Source: Oscillatoriophycideae cyanobacterium NC_groundwater_1537_Pr4_S-0.65um_50_18
Lineage (GTDB): Bacteria > Cyanobacteriota > Cyanobacteriia > Elainellales > Elainellaceae
NCBI GenBank assembly: GCA_016208305.1
Contig: JACQYI010000006.1
Coordinates: 310,001 to 374,000, forward strand
Reading direction: 5' to 3'
DNA length: 64,000 nucleotides
The first letter of the stretch is position 1; every line of letters starts with the position of its first letter. Of the stretch, positions 47,668 to 57,581 are shown piece by piece. The position numbers and the translations under genes were made by a program. The notes beneath the pieces were generated by a model, which was not told the origin of the DNA, ran no database searches, and saw only the letters and a list, made by a program, of their open reading frames with translations.

Positions 47668-49770
47668 ATGTCTTCTGCTCCAGAAAGGCTCAATTTGCCC
47701 TTTGGCTCCCATCTCGATCGATTCTTGGTCTGCGGGTTGGGCAGCTTGGGGCAGCATTGTGTCGCAGAGCTAAAAGAATATGGCGCGATCGTCAGTGCCA
47801 TCGTCGATGCGCCTCCCAAAAACTGGGAAATTCCGGAACTGCCTCAGTTGCTAGAGGAAGTTTTTATTGGCGACTGTCGGCTAGAAACGGTGCTCAAGCA
47901 GGCGCGTATTCACCATTGCCGCACGATTCTGCTGGTCACAGGCAACGAACGGGTGAACACCGAAGCGGCCTTGGCAGCGCGCGCACTTAACCCTGATGTG
48001 CGGCTGATTGTGCGATCGGATAAACAAAACCTCAATCAGCTCTTGGGAGAGAATCTTGGCAACTTTGCCGCTTTTGAACCTACCCAACTCTCTGCCTCTG
48101 CCTTTGCTCTGTCGGCCTTGGGGGTCGAAACCTTAGGATATTTCAATCTCGAAAAGCGGCTGCTGCGGGTGGTGAAATATCAGGTGCATCAAGGCGATCG
48201 CTGGTGCGATCGCTGGCGGGTACATGGGCTAAATAGCCGCAGTCGGCGGTTGCTCAGCCATGCCTCAGCCCAGCTAAATCCGCCATTGACACCTGCCGCT
48301 CCGCAGCAGTTTCACCAATGGGAACCCGACGCCGTACTCCAGGCTGGCGATACGGTGGTGTATGTCGAAGTCATGAATTCACTGGATATGGGCAACATGC
48401 TCGCCCGTCCTACCCATGAGAGCGAACAGCGCGCCAAGCCTTCTCGCTGGCGAAAAAAGAAAACCTGGATAGCCCAACTGCGGCATTGGGGCAAGCAGGA
48501 GAAGAACTTTGCGCAGATGCTGCTGCGATTTTGGCGATCGACCGAGCAGTACCAAACGCAACGGGTGGCGATCGTCTGCGGCATTACGCTGGTGGCAATG
48601 TGGCTGTTGGGCATTGTCCTATATCGCCTGTCCTATCCTGGCGCGGGTTTGGCCGAAGCTTTCTATGCGCCGATTATTCTGCTGCTTGGGGGCTATGGCG
48701 ATCTGTTTGGCAGCGTCGATTTTGCCAATCAGCCAGCTCCGGCGGCTGAAATGCCAGGCTGGCTGCGGCTGTTTAGCCTCATGTTGACTTTGGCAGGAAC
48801 TGCGTTTGTGGGGGTGCTATATGCGCTGTTAACGGAGGCGCTCCTGACCTCTAGATTTATGTTTTTCAGCAACCGTGATCCGGTGCCCCAAGCAAACCAT
48901 GTGGTTTTAGTAGGTCTGGGGCGTGTAGGCCAGGGAGTGGCCGCCCTACTGCAAGAGCTGAAGCAGCCGCTTGTGGCGATTACAATTCAGGCGATCGATT
49001 CCAGCACTTTGCCGCGCATGCCCATCATCATGGGCGATCTCACCCATCTGCTCGCCAAAGTCAATTTAGAGACCGCCAAAAGCATCATTGTCGTAACAGG
49101 GGATGATATTCAAAATTTAGAGCTGGGGCTGATGGCGCATACGATCAATCCCCAAAGCCGTCTGGTGATTCGCACCTATGATCAGCACTTTAGCAACAGC
49201 GTCACGCGCCTGTTTCCCTATGCTCAAGTGCTGTGCGGCTCGGCACTTTCGGCTGAGGTTTTTGTAGCGGCAGCGTTTGGCGAAAATATCATCAGCCTAT
49301 TTCACTTTAATCAACAAACGGTGCTGGTGACGGAATACAGCATTGAGGTGGGAGACACACTCAATGGGCATCTCCTCTCTGAAATTGCCTATGGCTATGG
49401 CATTGTGCCTGTGCTGTATCAACGCAGCCGTCAAGAACCCCCCGAACTGATGCCTTCCGAAGACATGCGGCTCTATGTAGGGTCACGGCTGATTGTGCTG
49501 GCAACCAGCCAAAGCCTTCAGTGGGTCGAACGTGGAGAAATGATGCCTCGGCAATGGCAAGTGCGGATCGAGCAAGCTTTGAATTCTTATGCGATTACCG
49601 AAGGCGTCAATCAAATTGCATTGATTTCGGGCTGTAACATCGGCATCGCCAAAAAACTGATGCTCAGTTTGCCCGCTACCTTAGAGCAGCCGTTGTATGA
49701 ACATCAGGCGCTACGGCTGGTGCGTAAGCTAAATGAAATTCATGTCTTGGCTCAGGCCATCAAGCTGTAA
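47668..49770 (+). CDS. RCK-pore-RCK ion channel
   Basis: 700 residues. Two cytoplasmic TrkA-N/RCK domains (17-150 with GLGSLGQH at 23-30; 410-540 with GLGRVGQG at 417-424) flank a two-helix pore unit (TM1 about 300-322, TM2 about 367-393). The filter region reads GGYGD at 341-345, close to the potassium filter TVGYGD but with Leu-Gly before GYGD. Each RCK has a TrkA-C like tail. Likely a ligand-gated K+ channel or a related cation channel. Layout with RCK at both sides of the pore is unusual for bacterial Kch or MthK. Confidence 0.8.
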   Translation: MSSAPERLNLPFGSHLDRFLVCGLGSLGQHCVAELKEYGAIVSAIVDAPPKNWEIPELPQLLEEVFIGDCRLETVLKQARIHHCRTILLVTGNERVNTEAALAARALNPDVRLIVRSDKQNLNQLLGENLGNFAAFEPTQLSASAFALSALGVETLGYFNLEKRLLRVVKYQVHQGDRWCDRWRVHGLNSRSRRLLSHASAQLNPPLTPAAPQQFHQWEPDAVLQAGDTVVYVEVMNSLDMGNMLARPTHESEQRAKPSRWRKKKTWIAQLRHWGKQEKNFAQMLLRFWRSTEQYQTQRVAIVCGITLVAMWLLGIVLYRLSYPGAGLAEAFYAPIILLLGGYGDLFGSVDFANQPAPAAEMPGWLRLFSLMLTLAGTAFVGVLYALLTEALLTSRFMFFSNRDPVPQANHVVLVGLGRVGQGVAALLQELKQPLVAITIQAIDSSTLPRMPIIMGDLTHLLAKVNLETAKSIIVVTGDDIQNLELGLMAHTINPQSRLVIRTYDQHFSNSVTRLFPYAQVLCGSALSAEVFVAAAFGENIISLFHFNQQTVLVTEYSIEVGDTLNGHLLSEIAYGYGIVPVLYQRSRQEPPELMPSEDMRLYVGSRLIVLATSQSLQWVERGEMMPRQWQVRIEQALNSYAITEGVNQIALISGCNIGIAKKLMLSLPATLEQPLYEHQALRLVRKLNEIHVLAQAIKL

Positions 49771-49853
49771 TCGGTTTCCACTATAGGTAGTCATCAGGCT
49801 CAGGCCATTGGGTAGATCTGATCTGCGCGCCCCAAAATGTCTCTAATCTATCG

Positions 49854-50582
49854 CTATGAGTTACGCATAAACTGCTCTAAAGCATAAGCGTAAACTTCGA
49901 TATCAACCTTGTTATAGGTTTGAATAAATTCATGAATTAAGGCATTTTCACAGATATCTTTCTTGATTTTGTACTCTGAATTTTGATTGAGGAAATCAAC
50001 TTTAACCTCTACCTCTAGCTGATTGGCTGCCACAAATTTTTGTAGGCTTCTTTCATAAAATTCAGTTAGCCCAACCATATCGAGTGTTGCGAGATTTTCG
50101 ATGACATCCATGCTGCGTAAATTTTGCCAGTCTTCAACAAAGTAACGAGACTGACAGTTTTGAAATAGCCAATCGTACTTGCTCAAGCAAGATATGAAGG
50201 TATCAGAATCATACAAGTTGGCTGCTCTCAGCTCCAGGCTAAGGTCTTGAATGTTTTTGGGGTGCGCCTGGAAAAAATCAGAGCCAATATCGTAGATGTG
50301 AATCACCCAGTTGATATGAGAAATCAGTTGGTCAATAGGCTCTCTCAAAAACGTTAGGGCAAAATATTCTTCCCTGGCGAAGTTTCTTGCAAACACAAAG
50401 AAATTCAGATGCCCTGAAATATACTCAAGTTTTTTAAGAGAGTCTAGATTCGGAAGGGTTACAGTTTGGCTATCCAAATACTGTTCACAGTGCGATTCTC
50501 CGACAAAGTTATTTGCTAAAAATTTATTGAATGAAGATCCGGCTGTCTTTGCAACATGGATAAAAAAAATCTTTTTCTTCAT
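49854..50582 (-). CDS. Sulfotransferase family protein, probably acquired
   Basis: 242 residues. The PAPS 5'-phosphosulfate loop is HVAKTAGSSFNKFL (9-22) and the 3'-phosphate site FALTFLREPIDQLISH (about 75-90). Sulfotransferase_2-type enzymes add sulfate to sugars or other acceptors on surface glycans. The gene is AT-richer than its neighbours (one 60-base line, 49921-49980, has 16 G/C) and lacks HIP1 sites, suggesting transfer. It stands alone; no glycosyltransferases are nearby. Confidence 0.82.
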   Translation of the reverse strand: MKKKIFFIHVAKTAGSSFNKFLANNFVGESHCEQYLDSQTVTLPNLDSLKKLEYISGHLNFFVFARNFAREEYFALTFLREPIDQLISHINWVIHIYDIGSDFFQAHPKNIQDLSLELRAANLYDSDTFISCLSKYDWLFQNCQSRYFVEDWQNLRSMDVIENLATLDMVGLTEFYERSLQKFVAANQLEVEVKVDFLNQNSEYKIKKDICENALIHEFIQTYNKVDIEVYAYALEQFMRNS

Positions 50583-51033
50583 TACTGGCTCTGCTTCACG
50601 GTTTGGTAAATGTTAGAGAGTTTGGTAACTGTTAAAGATTTCTACTGGAGAGGAATGTTTAAAAGCGTCCAATTATGTTACCTTTGCTTTCGTTTCTGGT
50701 TTGCCGCAGGCGCTAAACTTCATCTCTGAGAGCTTAACCCTATAGGATTGCCTCTAGCTTTCTCTGACGCAGAATTTAGGCGTAGCAAAGCAAACTTCAA
50801 AAGCTGGGCTGGCTAAACTCTAGAAAGTCTACCTCAAAAGCATTTTGTTGATCGGGTTGAGCTTCGGGTTGTTCCAGCTCACCATTCACACCTCCCCAAA
50901 AAACTGACATAGACGATCGCAGCTTTATCACTTTATGAGGAGCAATGACCAGCGCTATGCCCAACTCAGCGCAACGATGCCGATACAGCGATTCCAGTAC
51001 AATGATTCCTGCAAGGTAGGCGGGGATCAACGT
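50583..51033. other. Intergenic region before purM
   Basis: 451 bases. Contains one copy of TGCCGCAGGCGCTAAAC (50702-50718), a motif repeated in tandem near 56.2 kb. A minus-strand frame (50797-51117) overlaps purM and is rejected. Confidence 0.5.
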
Positions 51034-52065
51034 ATGGATTACAAACAGGCTGGGGTTGATGTAGAAGCAGGTCGCGCCTTTGTCAAAAAAATTCGAGATG
51101 CCGTAGAAAGTACCCATCGTCCTGAAGTGATGGGCGGGTTAGGCGGTTTCAGTGGCTTGTTTCAGTTGCCTAGCGGCTATCAAGAGCCAGTGCTGGTGTC
51201 GGGAACCGATGGCGTTGGGACAAAGCTCAAGGTAGCTCAGCAGTACGATCGCCATGACACGGTTGGTATAGATCTAGTCGCCATGTGCGTCAACGATGTG
51301 CTGACTTCGGGAGCTGAGCCGCTGTTTTTCCTCGATTATTTAGCCACTAGCAAGCTCAATCCTGATCAGCTTGCCCAAGTTGTCACCGGAATTGCTGAAG
51401 GCTGTCGGCTGGCGGGCTGTGCCTTGTTGGGGGGCGAAACCGCCGAGATGCCAGGATTCTATCAGCCTGGAGAATATGATCTGGCAGGCTTTTGCGTCGG
51501 CATCGTTGAAAAAAGCCAAATCGTAGACGGCTCACGGGTGCAGGTGGGCGATGTGGCGATCGCTCTAGCCAGTCAGGGCATTCACAGCAACGGCTACAGC
51601 CTGGTACGCAAAATAGTAGAGGCTACGGATAGCGCTTTGAGCGATCGCCCCGATCAGCTCGGTGGCAAGTCTCTAGGCGAAGCCTTGCTCACGCCAACGC
51701 AAATCTATGTCAAGCCTGTTTTGGCAGCGCGTCAGGCTGGGATTGACATCCACGGCATGGCACATATTACCGGGGGCGGCTTGCCCGAAAACCTACCGCG
51801 CTGTTTGGGTGCAGGTCAGTCTGTGCAGATTGATGTGCGCTGTTGGACAACACCACCCATTTTTGAGTGGCTGGCAGCACAGGGCAACGTGAATCAGCTA
51901 GAAATGTTTAATACCTTCAATATGGGGGTGGGCTTTGTGTTAATCGTGCCGCCCTCAGCAATTGACCCAGCGATCGCCTTTTTTGAAGCCCAAAACCTAT
52001 CGGCTGGGGCGATCGGTGAAGTTGTGAGTGGCACAGGAGAACTCATCCTAAAGGGCTTAGCGTAA
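51034..52065 (+). CDS. purM: Phosphoribosylformylglycinamidine cyclo-ligase
   Basis: 343 residues from the ATG at 51034 ([20 protein letters not shown]), chosen because PurM proteins start here and are about 340-350 long; the open frame runs upstream to 50935. Makes AIR in purine synthesis. Motifs: [17 protein letters not shown] and [12 protein letters not shown]. Ends with a hairpin terminator. Confidence 0.95.
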   Translation: MDYKQAGVDVEAGRAFVKKIRDAVESTHRPEVMGGLGGFSGLFQLPSGYQEPVLVSGTDGVGTKLKVAQQYDRHDTVGIDLVAMCVNDVLTSGAEPLFFLDYLATSKLNPDQLAQVVTGIAEGCRLAGCALLGGETAEMPGFYQPGEYDLAGFCVGIVEKSQIVDGSRVQVGDVAIALASQGIHSNGYSLVRKIVEATDSALSDRPDQLGGKSLGEALLTPTQIYVKPVLAARQAGIDIHGMAHITGGGLPENLPRCLGAGQSVQIDVRCWTTPPIFEWLAAQGNVNQLEMFNTFNMGVGFVLIVPPSAIDPAIAFFEAQNLSAGAIGEVVSGTGELILKGLA

Positions 52066-52092
52066 CCCTGTTTGCCTAGCCGCAGAAACCTA

Positions 52093-52135
52093 AAATCCTC
52101 GATTCTGCCCATGCCTTGGACAAAATCGAGGATTT
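52093..52135 (+). terminator. Terminator of purM
   Basis: AAATCCTCGATT pairs with its complement AATCGAGGATTT around a 19-base loop, then ATGGCTTTAT. 28 bases after the stop. Confidence 0.65.
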
Positions 52136-52283
52136 ATGGCTTTATACACAGCAGTTAGAACGGGACATTTTTAAGGGCACGCTCAAAAATACTCCAAGCA
52201 TTACGGCTACGGCGATCGCACAACCTTAGGCCACACAACCTTAGAGGATGTTTAAATCCAACTAGGGGTAGCGAAACGTTTTA

Positions 52284-52359
52284 GATCCCCCTAAATCCCC
52301 CTTAAAAAGGGGGACTTTGATTCCGGTTCCCCCTTTTTTAGGGGGGGCTAGGGGGGATC
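52284..52359. mobile_element. MITE-like palindromic element, copy 2
   Basis: 76 bases; same ends as copy 1 at 44080 (GATCCCCCTAAATCCCCC and GGGGGGCTAGGGGGGATC), with a short different central loop. Located between purM and glgP. Confidence 0.75.
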
Positions 52360-52404
52360 AAACCCATTGCAGCCAACAATAAAACACTTGTGTGTACACC
52401 GTAG

Positions 52405-52429
52405 CTTTTTAAGGGGGGCAGGGGGGATC
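52405..52429. mobile_element. Half copy of the palindromic element
   Basis: CTTTTTAAGGGGGGCAGGGG and the final GGATC correspond to the right end of the element, 46 bases from copy 2. Confidence 0.6.
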
Positions 52430-52473
52430 AACAGATGCTTAAAATCGCAGCCGACCCCTTTTCAAACATCCCC

Positions 52474-55026
52474 TTAAACCACATGGACTTTCTTCACCTT
52501 CAACCCTGCCCCTGATTGAGAATACTCATTCAGTAAAATCGGCACAGGCTGCACATGCCAGATATCTGTGCAGTACTCAGCGATCGCCCGGTCAGACGAG
52601 AACTTGCCCATGTTAGCCACATTGAGAATGGACATGCGCGTCCAGTTATCCTGATCGCGGTAGGCTTCGGCAGCGCGAGCTTGACAGTCCACATAGGCTT
52701 GGAAGTCAGCAAAGAGCATGTACTCATCCGAATTCAGCAAAGAGCTGACGATCGGCATAAACAGCCCTGGATCTTTGGGAGAGAAGAAGCCCGATGCAAG
52801 CTGATCTACCACTCGCTTCAGCGCCGGATTCGAGTGGTAATAGTCTTGCGGCTTATAGCCCTTCGCCTTTAGATCAACCACTTCCTGAGCCGTCAGACCA
52901 AACAGGAAGAAGTTTTCAGCGCCCACCTCTTCTCGAATCTCGACGTTGGCTCCATCTAGAGTGCCGATCGTCAGAGAGCCGTTGAGCGCAAACTTCATGT
53001 TGCCTGTACCTGAGGCTTCTTTCCCAGCGGTAGAGATTTGCTCAGACAAGTCAGAGGCCGGATAGGCAAACTGTCCCAGAGAGACTGAGTAATTGGCTAC
53101 AAAGATCACCTTTAAGCGTCCAGCCACATCTGGGTCGTTGTTGACCACATCCGCTACTGAGTTGACCAGCTTAATCACCATCTTGGCCATGAAGTAACCC
53201 GGAGCCGCCTTGCCGCCAAAAATAACGGTACGGGGCACCACGTCAATGCTGGGATTGTCTTTAATTTGGTTGTACAGCGCAATCACATGCAAGACGTTAA
53301 GCAACTGCCGCTTGTATTCATGAATCCGCTTGATCTGAATATCAAAAAGCGAATTGGGATCAATTTCGATCCCGTTGCTGCGGTGGATATAGGACGCAAA
53401 GCTAGCTTTACGGGCTTGCTTGATCTGCCGCCAGCGCGATCGAAATTCTAGATCATCCACATAGGCTTCTAGCTTTTTCAGCTCGTCGAGTTGTTTGACC
53501 CAGTTGCCGCCAATTTTTTCGGTAATTAGCGCCGACAGCTCTGGATTGCTCATCAACAGCCACCGCCGAGGCGTAATGCCGTTGGTTTTGTTCTGAAACT
53601 TCTCAGGCCAAAGCTCATAAAAGTCACGGAACAGGTCTTGCTTGACCAGCTCAGTATGTAGCGCCGCCACACCATTGACAGCATGGCTGCCAACACAAGC
53701 CAAATGCGCCATGCGAATCTTCTTATCTTCGCCTTCTTCTACCAACGACATCCGGTTCATCTTACCCGCATCACCGTTGTACTTCAACTGAAGTTCTTCC
53801 ATAAACTGGCGATTAATCTCATAGATAATCTCCAGATGGCGCGGCAGCAAGCGACCAAACAAACTCACCGACCAGCGCTCTAAGGCTTCTGACAGCAGCG
53901 TGTGATTGGTATAGGCGAAAGTCTGGCGCGTGATGTCCCAGGCTTTTTTCCAGGGGACAGAGTGCTCATCAATCAGCAACCGCATTAGCTCGGCCACGCC
54001 GATCGCCGGATGGGTGTCGTTGAGCTGAATTGCAGCCTTTTCAGGGAATAAATCAAAGGTGTCATGCTTGCGCAGATACAGTCGAATAATGTCTTGCAAG
54101 GAGCAAGAAACAAAGAAATATTGCTGCTGAAGACGCAGCTCTTTGCCCTGAAGCGTGTTGTCGTTGGGGTAGAGAACTTTGGAAATGTTCTCAGAGAAAG
54201 TCTTGTTGGCGACAGCCTGCGTATAGTCCCCAGCGTTAAAGGTGTTGAGGTCAAAGTCTTCACCCGCTTTGGCTGCCCAGAGGCGTAGGGTATTAACCGT
54301 GTTGTTGCCATACCCAGGCACAGGGGTGTCATAGGGTGTCCCCAAAACCGTTACTCGGGGTACCCATCGCATTTGAAAACTGCCGTCGGTATCGGTGTAG
54401 CCTTCGGTGTGCCCGCCAAACTTGACTTCAACAGTGTAGTCAGGGCGTGGCAGTTCCCAGGGGTTGCCAAATTGCAGCCAGTTATCGGGACGCTCAGTTT
54501 GCCAGCCGTCAGCGATGAGCTGGTCAAAAATACCGAACTCATAGCGGATGCCATAGCCCACTGCCGGAATTTCGAGCGCGGCCAGAGAATCGAGATAGCA
54601 AGCGGCCAATCTGCCTAAGCCGCCGTTGCCTAGTCCGGGTTCTTCTTCGCGCTCCAGCAGATCATCCAGATTTAAGCCTGACTCCTTTAGAGCCTGCTGC
54701 ATAGGTTCATACAGCCCTAGATTAATCAGGTTATTGATCAGCAGGCGGCCAATCAGAAACTCGGCAGACAGGTAGTAGACCATTTTGACATCTTTGTCAA
54801 AGTAGGTCTGGGCAGTCTTGATGCGGCGATGCACAAGACGATCGCGCACCGTGTAAGCCAACGCCATGTAGTAGTCGTAGAAGGTGGCAAAGTTCTCGTC
54901 TTTGCCCTGAATGTAATAGAGGTTGTCGGCAAGGGCGCGCTTGAGGGTTTCCACCGTTGTCCCAGTCCGATCGTCCTCGATCGTGATAGGACAATCAATT
55001 AACTGGTTAGCAAGCTGGTTGTCCAT
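52474..55026 (-). CDS. glgP: Glycogen phosphorylase
   Basis: 850 residues. Releases glucose-1-phosphate from glycogen. The N-terminus NQLANQLIDCPITIEDDRTG is followed by GT35 domain blocks; PLP-binding region GTGNMKFALNG and GTLDGANVEI around residues 670-690. Length normal. A REC-GGDEF gene lies 105 bases upstream on the same strand. Confidence 0.95.
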   Translation of the reverse strand: MDNQLANQLIDCPITIEDDRTGTTVETLKRALADNLYYIQGKDENFATFYDYYMALAYTVRDRLVHRRIKTAQTYFDKDVKMVYYLSAEFLIGRLLINNLINLGLYEPMQQALKESGLNLDDLLEREEEPGLGNGGLGRLAACYLDSLAALEIPAVGYGIRYEFGIFDQLIADGWQTERPDNWLQFGNPWELPRPDYTVEVKFGGHTEGYTDTDGSFQMRWVPRVTVLGTPYDTPVPGYGNNTVNTLRLWAAKAGEDFDLNTFNAGDYTQAVANKTFSENISKVLYPNDNTLQGKELRLQQQYFFVSCSLQDIIRLYLRKHDTFDLFPEKAAIQLNDTHPAIGVAELMRLLIDEHSVPWKKAWDITRQTFAYTNHTLLSEALERWSVSLFGRLLPRHLEIIYEINRQFMEELQLKYNGDAGKMNRMSLVEEGEDKKIRMAHLACVGSHAVNGVAALHTELVKQDLFRDFYELWPEKFQNKTNGITPRRWLLMSNPELSALITEKIGGNWVKQLDELKKLEAYVDDLEFRSRWRQIKQARKASFASYIHRSNGIEIDPNSLFDIQIKRIHEYKRQLLNVLHVIALYNQIKDNPSIDVVPRTVIFGGKAAPGYFMAKMVIKLVNSVADVVNNDPDVAGRLKVIFVANYSVSLGQFAYPASDLSEQISTAGKEASGTGNMKFALNGSLTIGTLDGANVEIREEVGAENFFLFGLTAQEVVDLKAKGYKPQDYYHSNPALKRVVDQLASGFFSPKDPGLFMPIVSSLLNSDEYMLFADFQAYVDCQARAAEAYRDQDNWTRMSILNVANMGKFSSDRAIAEYCTDIWHVQPVPILLNEYSQSGAGLKVKKVHVV

Positions 55027-55131
55027 AAGCTCGGATTGGTTAGGGATTGAGTTGATGGTTCAACTCAACTTATGCACAATCCAATTTCTAAACGCAAGGG
55101 AGAAGGGCTTAAGATTGCATGAAGATCGGCT

Positions 55132-56145
55132 TCAAAAATGAGGATGAACTGAGTCTAAACTGCCTAGACAGCAGCGATTGCGACCTTTTGCTTTAGCTTG
55201 GTAAAGCGCTTTATCAGCAGCAGCGACAAAAGCTTCAGAACTCACTTCAGGAGAAGGAATAAGGCCAGCGACTCCAGCGCTCAAAGTCACGGTTTGATGA
55301 ACAGGGGCGCTGCTGTGGGGAATGGCCAGGGTGCTAATCACTTTACAGGTTGCCGATGCCACAACTAAGGCTCCAGCCGCATGGGTGTTGGGTAGCAGCA
55401 GAGCAAATTCTTCACCACCATAGCGCGCCACTAGGTCTGCTGGGCGCTTGATAGAGTCTTGCAACGCTCTGGCTACTTGCTGAAGGCAGCGATCGCCTGC
55501 CTGATGGCCATAGGTGTCGTTATAGGACTTAAAGAAGTCGATATCGCACAGTATTAGAGCGATCGGGAGTCGTTCACGCTGCATGCGTCGCCATTCAGTG
55601 TCTAGGTACTCATCGAACCGCCGCCGATTGGCAACGTGAGTTAAGCCATCTAGCGACACCAGACGCAGCAATTCCCGATTGGCTGTCTCTAGCTGCTGCT
55701 GAAGCTGGGATTGCTGGATGAGCCGCCGCACTCGCTGCCGCAGGACGGCAAAATGGACGGGCTTGGTGACAAAATCCATCGCTCCGACTGCAAAAGCGCG
55801 ATCGACGGAAACGCGATCTTCAAGCCCCGTAATCATCAAGATGGGAGTTGGGCGATCGCCTGCCAAAGCCTGAAGCTTTTCACAGCACTCAAAGCCATCG
55901 ATCCCTGGCATAACGGCATCTAGCAGCACAATATCAGGATGTTCGCGGCTGTAGATTTCTAACCCTTCCTGGCCTGTCTTGGCCTCAATAATCTCATACC
56001 CCTCTTGGTCTAGACACAGCCGTAGGTGCATCCGCATGACGGCATCATCGTCAATTAGCAAAACAAGGGCAGGTTTGCTGGAGGCAAGGAGCCCAACTGG
56101 TGCTTGATACCCGATCTCTGTTTGCCTAAATGCATCGATTTCCAC
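55132..56145 (-). CDS. REC-GGDEF diguanylate cyclase response regulator
   Basis: 337 residues, GTG start. Receiver domain (27-142) with acidic Asp32-34, phospho-acceptor Asp76 and Lys128; a short helix (145-165); GGDEF domain (165-330) with active site GGEEF at 243-247 and inhibitory I-site RPAD at 234-237, so it should make and be feedback-inhibited by c-di-GMP. It lies directly upstream of glgP (same strand). Confidence 0.92.
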   Translation of the reverse strand: MEIDAFRQTEIGYQAPVGLLASSKPALVLLIDDDAVMRMHLRLCLDQEGYEIIEAKTGQEGLEIYSREHPDIVLLDAVMPGIDGFECCEKLQALAGDRPTPILMITGLEDRVSVDRAFAVGAMDFVTKPVHFAVLRQRVRRLIQQSQLQQQLETANRELLRLVSLDGLTHVANRRRFDEYLDTEWRRMQRERLPIALILCDIDFFKSYNDTYGHQAGDRCLQQVARALQDSIKRPADLVARYGGEEFALLLPNTHAAGALVVASATCKVISTLAIPHSSAPVHQTVTLSAGVAGLIPSPEVSSEAFVAAADKALYQAKAKGRNRCCLGSLDSVHPHF

Positions 56146-56649
56146 GATTAAACCCTCAATGCCCTCTTTAATCTTTACCCTGCAAAAAAAATTCTTGGCT
56201 ATATGTTTTTCAATCCCTTTAACCCTTTTACCTGCCGCAGGCGCTAAACCTACCTGCCGCAGGCGCTAAACCCTTAATAATCAGGCGAACTTTGAGTTCC
56301 CGAAATCCATCAGGGCTGGGGAGTATAGCCCCTTAAGTTTTGCAGCAAGGAGGTGGGTACGGCCTTTATGTTGAGCCGTGAAAACAGTCATAAAAACAGT
56401 CGCGAAATATGCATGCATGGATTCCCATTGGACTAGTATTCCCATTTCTATGAGGAGCACCGAAGAAAGCTGCAAAGAGATCTACAAACCTAAGAAGGCT
56501 TTTATATTCCTGCAACTTTAAGCCCTGATCCTCTAACGCATAGAGCGCTAAAAGATTAGGGCTTGAGAGACAAAATATTCAGACTCTAGAACCAACCTGA
56601 ATGTTGAATTTCTTGATTTTCCCGCGCGCTATGGCTCAAAGCAGCCCGC
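56146..56649. other. Intergenic gap with tandem and inverted repeats
   Basis: 504 bases with no convincing gene. Holds the 22-bp direct duplication (56231-56274) and an imperfect hairpin AAGCCCTGATC/GATTAGGGCTT (56520-56564). Confidence 0.5.
56231..56274. repeat. 22-bp tandem duplication with interspersed core
   Basis: Two adjacent copies of a unit beginning CCTGCCGCAGGCGCTAAAC; the core TGCCGCAGGCGCTAAAC recurs at 50702-50718. Confidence 0.8.
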
Positions 56650-57222
56650 CTATCCGGCCTGAGAATTACTCTGAGGAGTGCTAATTAAAGCCACTTCAAC
56701 CTGTTCTCCGCTGAGCTTCGCCAGCTCAACCCGCAGTCCGGGGCCAAAAAACCGCTCAATTTTCTCTCGTTTTTCTTGCCAAGTTTCAAAAGAAATGAGC
56801 GCAGAATCAAATTCTAGTACCAGCGCATAGGCTCCTTGGCGCTCTTCTTCATGCAGACCGTAGAGCAGGGGACGTTCATCATCGCTGGGGCTAAGGCCAA
56901 GGTGCTCTAAGGTGCTGTCTAGATGAGCCTCCTGACCATAGCGATAGCGGGTGACATCTTTGCGAATCTGATTTTGAGTTTCGGTTGCCTGCTGCTGCCG
57001 TAGTGCCAGCACCTCCGGCGCAGTAGGCTGAGTCAGCGGCACAGGCTTTAGCTCAGATGCCGTTAGCGCCAAGCCGCCCAGAAGCACGGGAATCCCGTAG
57101 AAAAAGCCCACTAAATTGAGGGTTGGGTGATCGGTGGCGTAAGCAATAAAGCCCATGACGGTCAAAATGCCACCAACGACTAAGCCCAGCGCTCCTAGAG
57201 AAATTTGGCGTAACATATTCAT
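56650..57222 (-). CDS. DUF2854 membrane protein
   Basis: 190 residues. Two membrane helices (about 8-28 and 35-54), then a soluble part with the DUF2854 pattern VTRYRYGQEAHLD and PLLYGLHEEERQGAYALVL. Cyanobacterial and plastid family, function unknown. Confidence 0.85.
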   Translation of the reverse strand: MNMLRQISLGALGLVVGGILTVMGFIAYATDHPTLNLVGFFYGIPVLLGGLALTASELKPVPLTQPTAPEVLALRQQQATETQNQIRKDVTRYRYGQEAHLDSTLEHLGLSPSDDERPLLYGLHEEERQGAYALVLEFDSALISFETWQEKREKIERFFGPGLRVELAKLSGEQVEVALISTPQSNSQAG

Positions 57223-57392
57223 TGGGTCAAGATTTGTGAGTCAAGCATCCTACTTCATAAGTATTAACCATCTTGGTGTAGCCCGTCTAACTGATTCGGC
57301 TTGACTGATCCGGTCAGCCTGATTTCAGCTTTTGGCCTGGGCAACACCTGAACAACCGCTAGACACTAAAAGATTATCGGAGCTGAGCCAGT

Positions 57393-57581
57393 ATGTCAGA
57401 TTTGCAACAAGACCCCAAAGCAATGCGCGATCGTTTTAAGCTGATTGAAACCAAGCGAGAGGCTCTGGTGCGGCTCCTGGAACAGCCGGACTTAGGCACT
57501 TTGCGCATTGACGTTAATCAGGCACTCGAAGAAATGGATGACTTGATTGATGAGTTCAAGCGAGCCTTTCCCGAAACCTGA
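57393..57581 (+). CDS. Small helical conserved protein
   Basis: 62 residues, helical and acidic: MSDLQQDPKAMRDRFKLIETK, RLLEQPDLGTLRIDV, LEEMDDLIDEFKRAFP. Resembles small cyanobacterial hypothetical proteins with no known role. Its stop codon is the first base set of a 16-bp tandem repeat, and a ferredoxin gene follows. Confidence 0.65.
   Translation: MSDLQQDPKAMRDRFKLIETKREALVRLLEQPDLGTLRIDVNQALEEMDDLIDEFKRAFPET

Noticed and set aside
50797-51117. Minus-strand open frame of 106 residues
   Set aside because: Opposes purM and its upstream region; no motif.
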